Assembly (NCBI RefSeq): GCF_014643455.1
Contig: NZ_BMJM01000008.1
Coordinates: forward strand, 1-64,000
DNA from: Sandarakinorhabdus glacialis
GTDB lineage: Bacteria > Pseudomonadota > Alphaproteobacteria > Sphingomonadales > Sphingomonadaceae
Reading direction: 5' to 3'
DNA: 64,000 nt
Shown here piece by piece: positions 31,743 through 40,635 of the stretch. Position numbers and translations under genes: made by a program. Numbering within the stretch: position 1 is the first letter of the stretch; each line of letters starts with the position of its first letter. The notes beneath the pieces were generated by a model that saw only the letters and a list, made by a program, of their open reading frames with translations, made no database searches and was not told the origin of the DNA.

Positions 31743-33179
31743 TTACTCGGCGGCTTCGGCGGCGCCCCAGCCGATGATGGCCTTGGTTTCGAGAAAGTCG
31801 TGGAAGGCGAAATCGCCCCATTCGCGGCCGTTTCCCGACTGTTTGTAGCCACCGAACGGCGCCATCATGTCGCCGGCGGCGTTGTTGATGTTGACCTGGC
31901 CGGCGCGCAGCTGGCGCGCGACCTTGCGGGCGTGCTCAGGGTCACCCTGCACATAGGCGGCGAGGCCATAGACCGTGTCGTTGCCGATGGCGATCGCCTG
32001 CTCCTCGGTTTCGTACGGCAGCATCGCCAGCACCGGCCCGAAGATTTCCTCGCGGGCGATGGTCATGTCGTTGGTGACGTCGGCAAAGATCGTCGGCTTG
32101 ACGTAATAGCCCCTCTCGAGGCCCTCGGGGCGTCCGGTGCCGCCCGATACCAGCGTGGCGCCTTCGTCGATGCCCTTCTGGATGAGGTCCTGGATCTTGT
32201 TCCACTGGGTCTCGCTGACCACGGGACCGATGGCTGCATTACCATCGGGCGAACCGACAGTGGTCGCCTCGGCGGCGGCACGGGCGTATTCCTTGGCCTG
32301 CGCCATCTTCGCCGAAGGCACGAGCATGCGGGTCGGGGCGTTGCACGACTGGCCCGAGTTCATCATCACCGACTTGATGCCGCCGGTGACCGCGACGTTG
32401 AGGTCGGCGTCGTCGAGGATGATGTTCGGCGACTTGCCGCCGAGCTCCTGGTGGACGCGTTTGACGGTCGGGGCGGCGTTGCGCGCGACCTCGATGCCGG
32501 CGCGGGTCGAGCCGGTGAAGCTGACCATGTCGACTTCGGGATGGCTGCTGAGCGCGGCGCCGACGGTCGGGCCGTCGCCATTGACGAGGTTGAAGACGCC
32601 GGCGGGAACGCCTGCGGAATGCATGACTTCGGCCCAGAGCACCGCCGAGAACGGCGCGATTTCGGACGGTTTGAGCACCATCGTGCAGCCGGTGGCAATG
32701 GCGGGCACGACCTTGCAGGCGATCTGGTTGATCGGCCAGTTCCACGGCGTGATGAAGGCGCAGACGCCGATGGCTTCATGGGTGATCAGCGTCGAGCCGC
32801 GCAGTTCCTCGAACTTATAGTTCTTGAGGACCTCGATGCCGGTCATCAGATGGCCGACGCCGATGGCGGCCTGTGCCTGCTGGGCGAGCCAGCCGGGAGC
32901 GCCCATTTCCTCGGTGATCGCCGCGGCGATCTCGGGATAGCGTTTTTGATATTCGGCGAGGATGTTCTGGAGCAGCTCGATGCGGTCGGCGCGGCTGACC
33001 TGCGAGAAGCTCGGGAACGCCTTGCGGGCGGCCATGACGGCGCGGTCGGCATCGCCGGCGCTGCCCATCGAGATGATGCCAGCGACTTCCTCGGTGGCCG
33101 GGTTGATGACGTCGATCTGCCTGGCGATCGCGGGATCGGTCCATTCGCCGTCGATATAGAATTTGCGGTAATCGCGCAT
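31743..33179 (-). CDS. NAD(P)-dependent aldehyde dehydrogenase
   Basis: A 478-residue class 3-fold aldehyde dehydrogenase. Seen: the NAD-binding FTGSTRAGIEVA near residue 225, the general base glutamate in HQELGGKSPNII, the catalytic cysteine in NSGQSCNAPTRM, and the EEIFGPVLAML motif. The start at 33179 has GGGAG eight bases upstream; an alternative ATG six codons earlier lacks one. It oxidises an aldehyde to the acid; the substrate is not shown. It lies upstream of the GMC oxidoreductase on the same strand, with a hairpin between them. Confidence 0.93.
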   Translation of the reverse strand: MRDYRKFYIDGEWTDPAIARQIDVINPATEEVAGIISMGSAGDADRAVMAARKAFPSFSQVSRADRIELLQNILAEYQKRYPEIAAAITEEMGAPGWLAQQAQAAIGVGHLMTGIEVLKNYKFEELRGSTLITHEAIGVCAFITPWNWPINQIACKVVPAIATGCTMVLKPSEIAPFSAVLWAEVMHSAGVPAGVFNLVNGDGPTVGAALSSHPEVDMVSFTGSTRAGIEVARNAAPTVKRVHQELGGKSPNIILDDADLNVAVTGGIKSVMMNSGQSCNAPTRMLVPSAKMAQAKEYARAAAEATTVGSPDGNAAIGPVVSETQWNKIQDLIQKGIDEGATLVSGGTGRPEGLERGYYVKPTIFADVTNDMTIAREEIFGPVLAMLPYETEEQAIAIGNDTVYGLAAYVQGDPEHARKVARQLRAGQVNINNAAGDMMAPFGGYKQSGNGREWGDFAFHDFLETKAIIGWGAAEAAE

Positions 33180-33259
33180 GGCTAGAACTCCCAAGGGTGG
33201 TTTAGAGCTGTTCTAGCACGGCGGGTGCAGGGCGCACCCTCTCGCTTTTCCGTCAGGGT

Positions 33260-33472
33260 TCACGCCGAGGTAAGTCTGTCGCGCTTCCAGCCGGCCCAAT
33301 CGAAGCGCCAGGCGCGTTCGTGGAAGAAGAACGCCACGGCGTTGACACACGGCTCGATGATGGCGATGCCGCCGGCGATCTGCCAGCTGCCGGTCATCAG
33401 ATAGGCCACCGTGAACCCGATGGTCAGGTGAATGCTGAGATAGGTGAGGGTTTTGGTGATTTCCTGGCGCAT
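33260..33472 (-). CDS. DUF2061 small membrane protein
   Basis: A 70-residue protein with the DUF2061 pattern: KTLTYLSIHLTIGFTVAYLMTGSW forms one helix and IAGGIAIIEPCVNAVAFFFHERAW a second, ending in an aromatic and charged tail (RFDWAGWKRD). GGAGG lies five bases before the ATG. The function of the family is unknown. Confidence 0.9.
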   Translation of the reverse strand: MRQEITKTLTYLSIHLTIGFTVAYLMTGSWQIAGGIAIIEPCVNAVAFFFHERAWRFDWAGWKRDRLTSA

Positions 33473-33585
33473 GGCGACCTCCCTGGTGCGCCTTGGTGCG
33501 ACCTGTCGGGATTCAACGCCAGAGCAAAATCCGGGTTGCGGTTATTGCCAAAATCGATGGGCTGCGATGATTGGGCACAGGCAAG

Positions 33586-34866
33586 TCATTTGGCCAGCAG
33601 GTCCATCGCTGCGATCGTCATCGCCTCGACGCCAGCAGCAATTGTCGGGACCGGGTCTGGGGCCCAGCCGGCATTGTGGAGCGAGGCGACCGAGGGACCG
33701 CCCTTTTGCGCGGCGTCCCAGGTCGACTGCTTGACGGCGCCGAGCCAGAAAATCGCCGATTCGATCGTCGGGTCGGCGAGGTTGAAGGCGTTGAAGTCCT
33801 CGCTCGCCATCGACGGGTCGAGCTTGACGACGCGCGCCGCGCCCAGTTTCTCGGCGAAAGTCTTTTCGAGCCGGGCGGCAAGCGCCGGGGTGTTGAGCGT
33901 CGGTGCGGTGCCGAACAGCGTCTTGACGATCGGCAGGCGGTCGTCCGGGATGCCGGCGGCGATGGCCTCGCCGCGCGCGACGCGGGCGATGCCGCCGACG
34001 AGGCGCTGTTGCTGCGCGGCGTCGTACGACCGCACCGTCAACTGGAGCTTGACCTCGTCGGAGATGATGTTGTGCTTGGTGCCGCCGTGGATCGAGCCGA
34101 CGGTGATGACCGCCGGGCGGGAGGGATCGTTTTCGCGGCTGATCAGCGTCTGCAGGCCGGTGACGATGCTCGCGGCGAGGGTCACGGGGTCCTTGGTCGT
34201 CTGCGGATAGGCGCCGTGGCCACCGCGACCGCGAACGGTGATGTCGACCATCGACGCCGATGACAACGCCGGACCGGGGGGTACCGAGACCTGCCCTGCC
34301 GGCATGCGGTTGTCGTCGTGGAGCGCCAGCGCGAACTGCGGCTTTGGAAAGCGGGTGAACAGGCCGTCCTTGAGCATGGCGGCGGCACCTTCGACGATTT
34401 CCTCGGCGGGCTGGGCGATCATAACCAGCGTGCCCGACCATTTGGCCTTGTTCTTCGCCATCTCGCGCGCCGTGCCGACCCAGACCGACATGTGGATGTC
34501 GTGCCCGCAGGCGTGCATCACCGGCGTGTCGGAGCCGTCGTCGGCCTTGCCGATCGCCGTGCTGGCATAGGACAGTCCGGTCGCTTCCTTGACCGGCAGG
34601 CCGTCCATGTCGGTGCGAATCAAGACCACCGGGCCGGGGCCGTTAACCATCACGGCGACGACGCCGGTGCCCCCCACCTTCTCGGTGACGGTGAAGCCGG
34701 CAGCGCGCGCCTCGGCCGCCATGATCCCGGCGGTTCGGGTTTCCTGGAGGGAGAGTTCGGGGTGGCTGTGCAGATCCTTGTAGAGGGTGATGAGATCGGT
34801 CGGCGCGGCGCCGGCGGCGGCGGAGGTCAGCAGCACGGCTGCAGCGAGCGCTTGGGATATCTTCAT
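33586..34866 (-). CDS. M20 family amidohydrolase, exported
   Basis: A 426-residue protein with a signal peptide (MKISQALAAAVLLTSAAAGA) and the M20D peptidase/aminoacylase fold. Metal ligands are seen in MHACGHDIHM, the catalytic glutamate pair in QPAEEIVEGA, and DLHSHPELSLQET at the N-terminus. Relatives hydrolyse N-acyl amino acids such as hippurate or indole-acetyl conjugates. Much longer open frames on both strands overlap it but are not coding. It is divergent from the type I secretion operon, with about 50 bases between the starts. Confidence 0.92.
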   Translation of the reverse strand: MKISQALAAAVLLTSAAAGAAPTDLITLYKDLHSHPELSLQETRTAGIMAAEARAAGFTVTEKVGGTGVVAVMVNGPGPVVLIRTDMDGLPVKEATGLSYASTAIGKADDGSDTPVMHACGHDIHMSVWVGTAREMAKNKAKWSGTLVMIAQPAEEIVEGAAAMLKDGLFTRFPKPQFALALHDDNRMPAGQVSVPPGPALSSASMVDITVRGRGGHGAYPQTTKDPVTLAASIVTGLQTLISRENDPSRPAVITVGSIHGGTKHNIISDEVKLQLTVRSYDAAQQQRLVGGIARVARGEAIAAGIPDDRLPIVKTLFGTAPTLNTPALAARLEKTFAEKLGAARVVKLDPSMASEDFNAFNLADPTIESAIFWLGAVKQSTWDAAQKGGPSVASLHNAGWAPDPVPTIAAGVEAMTIAAMDLLAK

Positions 34867-34917
34867 CGCGGACACACTAGCCGCGTTCCGACGAGCGGCG
34901 CAAAGGGTGATTGGCGG

Positions 34918-36339
34918 GTGCCGACGGCGTTGCTGGCGGGGGGCTTTGCGGCGCTGGTGATGGCGGCGCCGGTCGAGGCGCAGGCCCTGATGCGAGCGGC
35001 TCCGATGCTGGTGCTGCCGTTGCCGGAGGGCAAGCCCGATGCGATCGACTTCGGTGCCGATCCCCTGCTTGGTTTTTTGGCGCAAGGATCGGATGCCGCC
35101 GGATTCCGCGCGGCGATCAAGGCGGCAGTGGCGCAATATCCGGCGTGGGGCGAGGCCGAGGCAGTGACCGAACAGGCGCAGGCGGCGCGGCGCGAGGCAC
35201 GGTCGGCCTTGTTTCCGGCGCTCGGCGTCTCGCTCATTGCGGCGCGGTCGCTGGCGCGTGATTTCGAGGGCAACAGCGCCATCGTCGAGAGCCTGGTGCC
35301 GCGCGGGCGCACCGACGCGCAGATCAGCGCCGACCAGCTGCTGTGGGATTTCGGCGCGACCTCGAGCCGGATTGCCGGCGCGTCGGCGCGGATCCGGGCG
35401 GCCCGGGCCGAGGCCGGCGACAGTGCGGCAACGACGGCGCTGGCGGCAATCGCGGCATGGTACCAGGTGCTCGGTTACCAGTCGCTGGCGGACCTGTCGG
35501 ACGCACTGGTGGAGCGGCATCGCGGCATATTGGCCGATACGCGGACACGCGCCGCGGCCGGGCTCGGCACCGGCGGCGACACGGCGCGGGCCGAGGCGAC
35601 GCTGGCCGAGGCGATCGGCGCGGCGCTGCGCAACCAGCGGTCGCTGACGGCGGTACGGGCGCGGTATCGCGTGCTGTTCGGGCGCGAGGCACCAGCGCGC
35701 CCCGAACGACCCGATCGGCCGGTTTCGGTGGCGGCCGATGCAGCGGCGGCGGCGGGCATGAGCCATAATGTGCCTGCGGTGCGGGCAGCCATGGCAGCAG
35801 CGGAAGCGGGACGCGCCGAAGCGCGGGCGGTGCGCGGCGACACGCTGCCGCGGCTGTCGGGCGGCGTCGCCGGCACGCGCTACGATGCTTTTGGCAGCGG
35901 CAGTAACTATGATGTCCGCGGGCAACTTGTGCTGCGCCAGTCGTTGTCGGTGGGCGGTGCGGAGACGGCCAGGGTGGCGCAGGCACGGGCCCGGGCGCGG
36001 GGCGCGGAATTTGCCGGTGACCGTGTGGTGGCCGAGGCCGAACGCGCGGCCGAGACCGCCTTTGCCGACGATGCGATCCTGGGCGGCGCGGTGCCGGTAC
36101 TCGGCGATTCCTACCGTGCCAACCGCCGCGCGCGCGATGCGATGGCCGAGCAGTTCCGGCTGTCGCGCGGCTCGCTGATCGAGCTGCTGCGTGCCGAGCA
36201 GGATTATTTCGCCGCGGCGCAGGCGCTGCTGCAGGGCAATATCGAGCGCGATGTCGCGCGCTACACTTTGATGGCGCGGACCGGCGAGTTGCTCCCGCTG
36301 CTCGCGATCTCCTTCGAAATCCCCGCGAAAGGCGCATGA
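34918..36339 (+). CDS. TolC-family outer-membrane channel of a type I secretion system
   Basis: A 473-residue protein with a signal-like N-terminus (LLAGGFAALVMAAPVEA) and the two repeated helical halves of the TolC family; the first begins at AVAQYPAWGEAEAVTEQAQAARREA and the second at NVPAVRAAMAAAEAGRAEARAVRG. It would form the trimeric exit duct. The GTG at 34918 is preferred, as upstream sequence belongs to the divergent M20 gene region. Its stop overlaps the start of the ABC gene by four bases, so the three secretion genes form one operon. Confidence 0.88.
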   Translation: MPTALLAGGFAALVMAAPVEAQALMRAAPMLVLPLPEGKPDAIDFGADPLLGFLAQGSDAAGFRAAIKAAVAQYPAWGEAEAVTEQAQAARREARSALFPALGVSLIAARSLARDFEGNSAIVESLVPRGRTDAQISADQLLWDFGATSSRIAGASARIRAARAEAGDSAATTALAAIAAWYQVLGYQSLADLSDALVERHRGILADTRTRAAAGLGTGGDTARAEATLAEAIGAALRNQRSLTAVRARYRVLFGREAPARPERPDRPVSVAADAAAAAGMSHNVPAVRAAMAAAEAGRAEARAVRGDTLPRLSGGVAGTRYDAFGSGSNYDVRGQLVLRQSLSVGGAETARVAQARARARGAEFAGDRVVAEAERAAETAFADDAILGGAVPVLGDSYRANRRARDAMAEQFRLSRGSLIELLRAEQDYFAAAQALLQGNIERDVARYTLMARTGELLPLLAISFEIPAKGA

Positions 36340-38099
36340 TGGCTTCGCTTCCCGCAACGATGGCGCTGGTCTACGACCGGCCTGCCCTGCGTATTCCACG
36401 GCCGGATATCTCCCTGCCCCCTGCCCCCGGCGACTGGCTGCGCGCGCCGCTATGGGCCAATCGCGGCCTGTTCGGGCAGGTCGTGCTGGCGGCGGCGCTG
36501 ATCAACGTGTTCGCGCTGGCGACGTCGATCTTCTCGATGACGGTCTACAACAAGATCGTGCCCGCCGGCGCGACCGATTCGATGACGGCGCTGCTGATCG
36601 GCATCGTTCTCGTACTGGCGTTCGATTTCGCGCTGCGGGGCTTGCGCGGTTATTTCGTCGATGTCGCCGGGCAGAATATCGACCAGCAGCTCGGCAGGCG
36701 GATCTTCGACCAGCTGATGACGATGAAGCTCGCCGACCGGCAGGGCTCGAACGGCGCCTTCGCCGGGCTGCTGCGCGAGTTCGAGACGCTGCGCGAGTTC
36801 TTCGCCTCGGCGACGATCACGGCGCTCGTCGACGTGCCGTTCATCCTGCTATTCCTCGGCGTGATCTTCTGGGTGGCGCCGCCGCTGGCGCTGGTGCCGC
36901 TGTTCGCCATCCCGGTCGTCATCGGCATCGCATGGGCGTCGCAGCCACTGCTCGGGCGACTGGCGCAGGCCGGGCTGGCCGAATCGCTGAACAAGCAGGG
37001 CATCATCATCGAGGCGATCGCCGGGCTCGAGACGATCAAGACCAGCCGGGCCGGGCCGCTGCTCGCGGCGCGCTGGCATCTGGCGGTCTTGCACCATGCG
37101 GCGCTGTCGCTGCGCCAGCGGCTGATCTCGGCCGTGGCGGTCAACACTGCGGCGACGGCGCAGAACCTTGTCTATGTGCTGACGGTGGCGATCGGCGTGT
37201 CGCTGATCGCCGACCGGCAGTTGACGATGGGGGCGCTGATCGCCGCGTCGATGCTGGCGGGGCGCTGCGTGACGCCGCTCGGGCAGATCGCGGCGCTGTT
37301 GACGCGTCTGAGCCAGACCCTGTCGTCATACCGCGCGCTCGACAAGGTGATGACCACGCCGGGGGAAGGCAGTCCGACGCTGCGGCGGCCGCGCCTCGAC
37401 GGCGGCATCGCGTTCAGGAACGTCACCTTTCGCTATCCCGGCAGCAGCGCGCGAGCGCTCGACGACGTCAGCTTCGACATCGCGCCCGGCGAGCGCGTCG
37501 CCATCATCGGCCGCGTCGGATCGGGCAAGTCGACGATCGCGCGGCTGATCCTCGGGCTGTACGAGGCGAGCGACGGCGCGGTCATGGTCGGCGATGCCGA
37601 TGTGCGGCAGCTCCATCCAGACGATTTGCGCGCCAATATCGGCGCGGTGCTCCAGGACGTGGTACTGCTGTCGGGGAGCATTCGCGACAATATCGCGCTC
37701 GGGGATCCGGCAATCGACGATGCCGAGGTGCTGCGCGCGTCGCGGCTGAGCGGCGCGCATGACTTCATCGGGCGGATGGCGGCGGGTTACGATCGCCAGC
37801 TCGCCGATCGCGGCGAGGGGCTGTCGGGCGGCCAGCGCCAGACCATCGCCATCGCCCGCGCGCTGACGCTGCGGCGGCCGATCATGATCTTCGACGAGCC
37901 GACCAGCGCGATGGATACCGCGTCGGAGGACGCGCTGATCGAGCGACTCGAGACCGAGCTGATCGGCCGGACGCTGGTGCTGGTTACCCACCGCCAGTCG
38001 ATGCTGCGGCTGGCAACGCGGGTCATCATGATCGACGCCGGGCGCATTGTCGCCGACGGGGCGCCGGCCGCCGTCCTCAAATCGCTCACGACCGTTTGA
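36336..38099 (+). CDS. Type I secretion permease/ATPase (ABC exporter)
   Basis: A 587-residue fused ABC exporter: six membrane helices in about residues 45-310 and an ATPase domain from about 350. Seen: Walker A GRVGSGKST, signature LSGGQRQTIAIARAL, Walker B IMIFDEPTSAMD and the H-loop LVTHRQS. There is no N-terminal C39 or C39-like domain, so cargo with a double-glycine leader is unlikely; that fits PrtD-like exporters of proteins with C-terminal signals. The operon follows with the HlyD-type adaptor 10 bases downstream. Confidence 0.93.
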   Translation: MMASLPATMALVYDRPALRIPRPDISLPPAPGDWLRAPLWANRGLFGQVVLAAALINVFALATSIFSMTVYNKIVPAGATDSMTALLIGIVLVLAFDFALRGLRGYFVDVAGQNIDQQLGRRIFDQLMTMKLADRQGSNGAFAGLLREFETLREFFASATITALVDVPFILLFLGVIFWVAPPLALVPLFAIPVVIGIAWASQPLLGRLAQAGLAESLNKQGIIIEAIAGLETIKTSRAGPLLAARWHLAVLHHAALSLRQRLISAVAVNTAATAQNLVYVLTVAIGVSLIADRQLTMGALIAASMLAGRCVTPLGQIAALLTRLSQTLSSYRALDKVMTTPGEGSPTLRRPRLDGGIAFRNVTFRYPGSSARALDDVSFDIAPGERVAIIGRVGSGKSTIARLILGLYEASDGAVMVGDADVRQLHPDDLRANIGAVLQDVVLLSGSIRDNIALGDPAIDDAEVLRASRLSGAHDFIGRMAAGYDRQLADRGEGLSGGQRQTIAIARALTLRRPIMIFDEPTSAMDTASEDALIERLETELIGRTLVLVTHRQSMLRLATRVIMIDAGRIVADGAPAAVLKSLTTV

Positions 38100-38109
38100 G
38101 GAACCGAGA

Positions 38110-39444
38110 ATGTCCGCAATGACTGGTTTTCCGTCGCCTGTTCCCGCGTTGCCGCATCAAATGCCCGAACTGCCGGGAGCATTCATCGCACCGGCGCGAG
38201 TCGCCCGGCTGATGCTGTGGTCGATCGCCGGGTTTTCGGGGTTGATGATCGCCTGGGCCGGGCTCGCGCGGGTCAACGAGACCGCGGTCGCCACCGGCCG
38301 GGTCGTGCCGGCGCGCCAGCTGCAAATTATCAGCAATCTCGAAGGCGGCGTCGTCGAGGCGATCCTGGTACGGCCGGGGCAGAAAGTCGCTGCGGGCGAA
38401 ATCCTGATGCGGCTCGACCCAGGCGCGGCCAATTCCGAATTCGGGCGGTCGAATGCGGCGGCGCACGCGCTGCGGGCGCGAATCGCGCGGCTCGAGGCGG
38501 AAGCGAGCGGCAGGGCGTTGCGCTTTGAAAGCGGGCCGGAAACGGCAGCGTTGGCGGCGGAGCGTGCGCTGTTCTCGGCGCACCGCGCCGAGATCGCAGC
38601 GGCATCGGCAGGCGATGCGGCACGACTCGACGGCGCGCGGCGGGCGCTTGCCGAGGCCGGGGCGCAGCGCGGCAGCCATGCCGAAGCGCGGGCGCAGGCA
38701 GCGCGTGAGGCGGCAATGTACGCGCCGCTCGTCGACAAGGGTATCGAGCCGGCGATCAGCCTCGATCGCGCGCGGTCGGTCCTGGCACAGGCGCAGGCGG
38801 CCGAGGATGCGGCGGATGCCGGCTATCGGCGCGCCGCCGCCAGCGTCGCCGAGGCCAGCGCGGCGCTGCGTGCCGGCGAGGGCCGATTGCGGTCGCAGGC
38901 CGGCGAGATGCTGGCCCAGGCGCGGGCAGAACTGGCGGGTCAGGCTGCGACTCTGCCGGCACTCGAAACCCGGCTGGCACGGACGGCCTTGCGCAGTCCG
39001 GTCGCGGGCACGGTGCAGCGGGTACTGGCCGCGACGGTCGGCGGCTCGGTGGCGCCGGGTGTGCCTCTGGTCGAGGTCGTGCCGGCGGGCGACCGGCTGG
39101 TGGTCGAGGCGCAGGTACGGCCGGCGGACATCGCGTTCGTCCATCTCGGGCAGAAGGCAGCGGTGCGGCTGACCGCGTATGACGCGTCGGTCTATGGCGC
39201 GCTGGCGGGGCGGGTCGAGCGGATTTCACCTGATGCGGTGGTCAACGAGCGGACCGGCGAGAGCCATTATGCGGTGCGAGTGGCGAGTGATTCGGTCGCG
39301 CTCAGGGCGCCGGACGGCATGGCGCTGCCGGTCGGAGCCGGAATGACGGCGGAGATCGACCTGATCGGACGCAAGCGGTCGGTGCTGTCGTATCTGCTCA
39401 GCCCGGTGACGAAGCTGCGGGACAATGCGTTTCGGGAGCGGTAG
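38110..39444 (+). CDS. HlyD-family periplasmic adaptor of type I secretion
   Basis: A 444-residue membrane fusion protein: one N-terminal transmembrane helix (LMLWSIAGFSGLMIAWAGLA), a lipoyl half (ATGRVVPARQLQIISNLEGGVV), a long Ala/Glu/Arg coiled-coil (about 100-290) and the second lipoyl half with the family motif LRSPVAGTVQRVLAATVGGSV. The beta-barrel ends in LIGRKRSVLSYLLSPV, as in HlyD/PrtE. GAGG lies eight bases before the ATG. It bridges the ABC exporter and the TolC channel. Confidence 0.93.
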   Translation: MSAMTGFPSPVPALPHQMPELPGAFIAPARVARLMLWSIAGFSGLMIAWAGLARVNETAVATGRVVPARQLQIISNLEGGVVEAILVRPGQKVAAGEILMRLDPGAANSEFGRSNAAAHALRARIARLEAEASGRALRFESGPETAALAAERALFSAHRAEIAAASAGDAARLDGARRALAEAGAQRGSHAEARAQAAREAAMYAPLVDKGIEPAISLDRARSVLAQAQAAEDAADAGYRRAAASVAEASAALRAGEGRLRSQAGEMLAQARAELAGQAATLPALETRLARTALRSPVAGTVQRVLAATVGGSVAPGVPLVEVVPAGDRLVVEAQVRPADIAFVHLGQKAAVRLTAYDASVYGALAGRVERISPDAVVNERTGESHYAVRVASDSVALRAPDGMALPVGAGMTAEIDLIGRKRSVLSYLLSPVTKLRDNAFRER

Positions 39445-39462
39445 CGCTCAAAAGAGGAAATC

Positions 39463-39549
39463 GTCATGCTGAACTTGTTCAGCATCCATCGCGCTGCGGG
39501 GACGCGTTCGCCAACCGCACGATGGATGCTGAAACAAGTTCAGCATGAC
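39463..39549. repeat. Dispersed palindromic repeat, facing pair
   Basis: GTCATGCTGAACTTGTTCAG... faces GATGCTGAAACAAGTTCAGC..., making an 87-base element of two small hairpins that can also pair with each other. It lies between the convergent hlyD-type and csaA genes. It is the third copy in the window (see 9241 and 29446). Confidence 0.8.
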
Positions 39550-39562
39550 GGACCCCATTTTT

Positions 39563-39934
39563 TTAGAACAGCCGCCCGCCGATCGGCACGTCCTGGTCCG
39601 GCGAAAACAGCACGACGGCGCCGTCCGCATCCGGAAAGCCCAACGTCAACACCTCGGACATGAACTTGCCGATCTGGCGCGGCGGGAAGTTGACCACCGC
39701 CGCGACCAGTCGGCCCGGCAAGGCTTCGACGGCACAATGCTCGGTGATCTGCGCCTTCGAGCGCTTGATGCCGATGACGGGGCCGAAATCGATGCTGAGC
39801 TTGAACGCCGGCTTGCGCGCCTCGCGATAGGGCTCGGCCGCCACGATGCGCCCCACACGGATATCGACGGCCAGGAACGCCGCGAAATCGATGGTCGGCG
39901 CGGCAGGCGCGGCGGGGGCGTGATCGACATGCAT
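39563..39934 (-). CDS. csaA: CsaA-type tRNA-binding protein
   Basis: A 123-residue single OB-fold protein of the tRNA-binding (EMAP/Arc1) family. The CsaA motifs DIRVGRIVAAEPYREARKPAFKLSIDFG, GIKRSKAQIT and VVNFPPRQIGKFMSEVLTLG are clear. In Bacillus subtilis CsaA has export-related chaperone activity and the fold binds tRNA; the role here is unproven. The start at 39934 gives a slightly long Ala/Pro lead of about 14 residues. Confidence 0.9.
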   Translation of the reverse strand: MHVDHAPAAPAAPTIDFAAFLAVDIRVGRIVAAEPYREARKPAFKLSIDFGPVIGIKRSKAQITEHCAVEALPGRLVAAVVNFPPRQIGKFMSEVLTLGFPDADGAVVLFSPDQDVPIGGRLF

Positions 39935-39958
39935 CAGGCGAGCCTAGACCGGCCGCGG

Positions 39959-40594
39959 TCAGGCGGGAAGGATCTCGATCAGCGCGAGGTTGGATTGCCA
40001 TTTCGGCCAGGGCAGTTCGATCCGCCAGCGTCTGTCGCCATAGGCCTTGAGCACCCCGACCTGGTCACGCTGGCCATCGGTGCCATAGGGCAGCATGCCG
40101 ATCTCGCCGGCGAGCGCCATCGAGCCGAGGAAGACCATGCGGTCGCCATCGGCATACATCTTGCCGCCGATGCGCTGGGGCCCGGCCTGCTGTTCGAACC
40201 ACAACAGGCCCTTGCGCTCGGTGATCGTGCACGGCACCGACTGCCCGGTGGTCATCGCCGGAACCCCGGGGGTGGGGACGCCGCCTTCGCGAATGCCGAT
40301 GGTGATGGTGCGGCAACGATAATTGCCGGGACCGGGAAACGCGGCCGGCACCGCGGTGTCGGGGACGACCATGTTGCCGAATTGCGCGAGATTGGCGCGC
40401 ATGCCGGCCTTGTCGGCCTGCGCCAGTGCGCGGGTCCAGGCGCCCCACAATTTGGCGAGCAGCTGGCGATCGGGATCGCTGATCTGCGACTGCCACGATG
40501 GTGGCGGCCTGGCGGAGTCATTGCCTTTGCCGGCGCAGGCGCTGGCGGCGATGGCAAGGGCAACAGCGAGGCCGGGGATCAGGACGGGGCGCAT
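39959..40594 (-). CDS. DUF4893 lipoprotein
   Basis: A 211-residue protein with a lipoprotein-like signal (LAVALAIAASACAG) and the DUF4893 domain: WGAWTRALAQAD, NYRCRTITIG, CTITERKGLLWFEQQAGPQRIGG and GVLKAYGDRRWRIELPWP. It is probably attached to the cell envelope. Two cysteines in the domain may pair. The function of the family, seen mainly in Sphingomonadales, is unknown. Confidence 0.82.
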   Translation of the reverse strand: MRPVLIPGLAVALAIAASACAGKGNDSARPPPSWQSQISDPDRQLLAKLWGAWTRALAQADKAGMRANLAQFGNMVVPDTAVPAAFPGPGNYRCRTITIGIREGGVPTPGVPAMTTGQSVPCTITERKGLLWFEQQAGPQRIGGKMYADGDRMVFLGSMALAGEIGMLPYGTDGQRDQVGVLKAYGDRRWRIELPWPKWQSNLALIEILPA

Positions 40595-40635
40595 GCGCTT
40601 ACCTTGGCAGGCCGGGATGGCCGCATGGTGAACGC

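Noticed and set aside
34318..34917. Upstream part of the open frame that contains the TolC-family gene
   Set aside because: It lies antisense to the M20 hydrolase gene, whose catalytic motifs are intact; the TolC signal peptide begins only at about 34918.
34867..36399. Minus-strand extension of the M20 hydrolase frame over the TolC gene
   Set aside because: The signal peptide and family N-terminus start at 34866; the extension is the antisense shadow of TolC.
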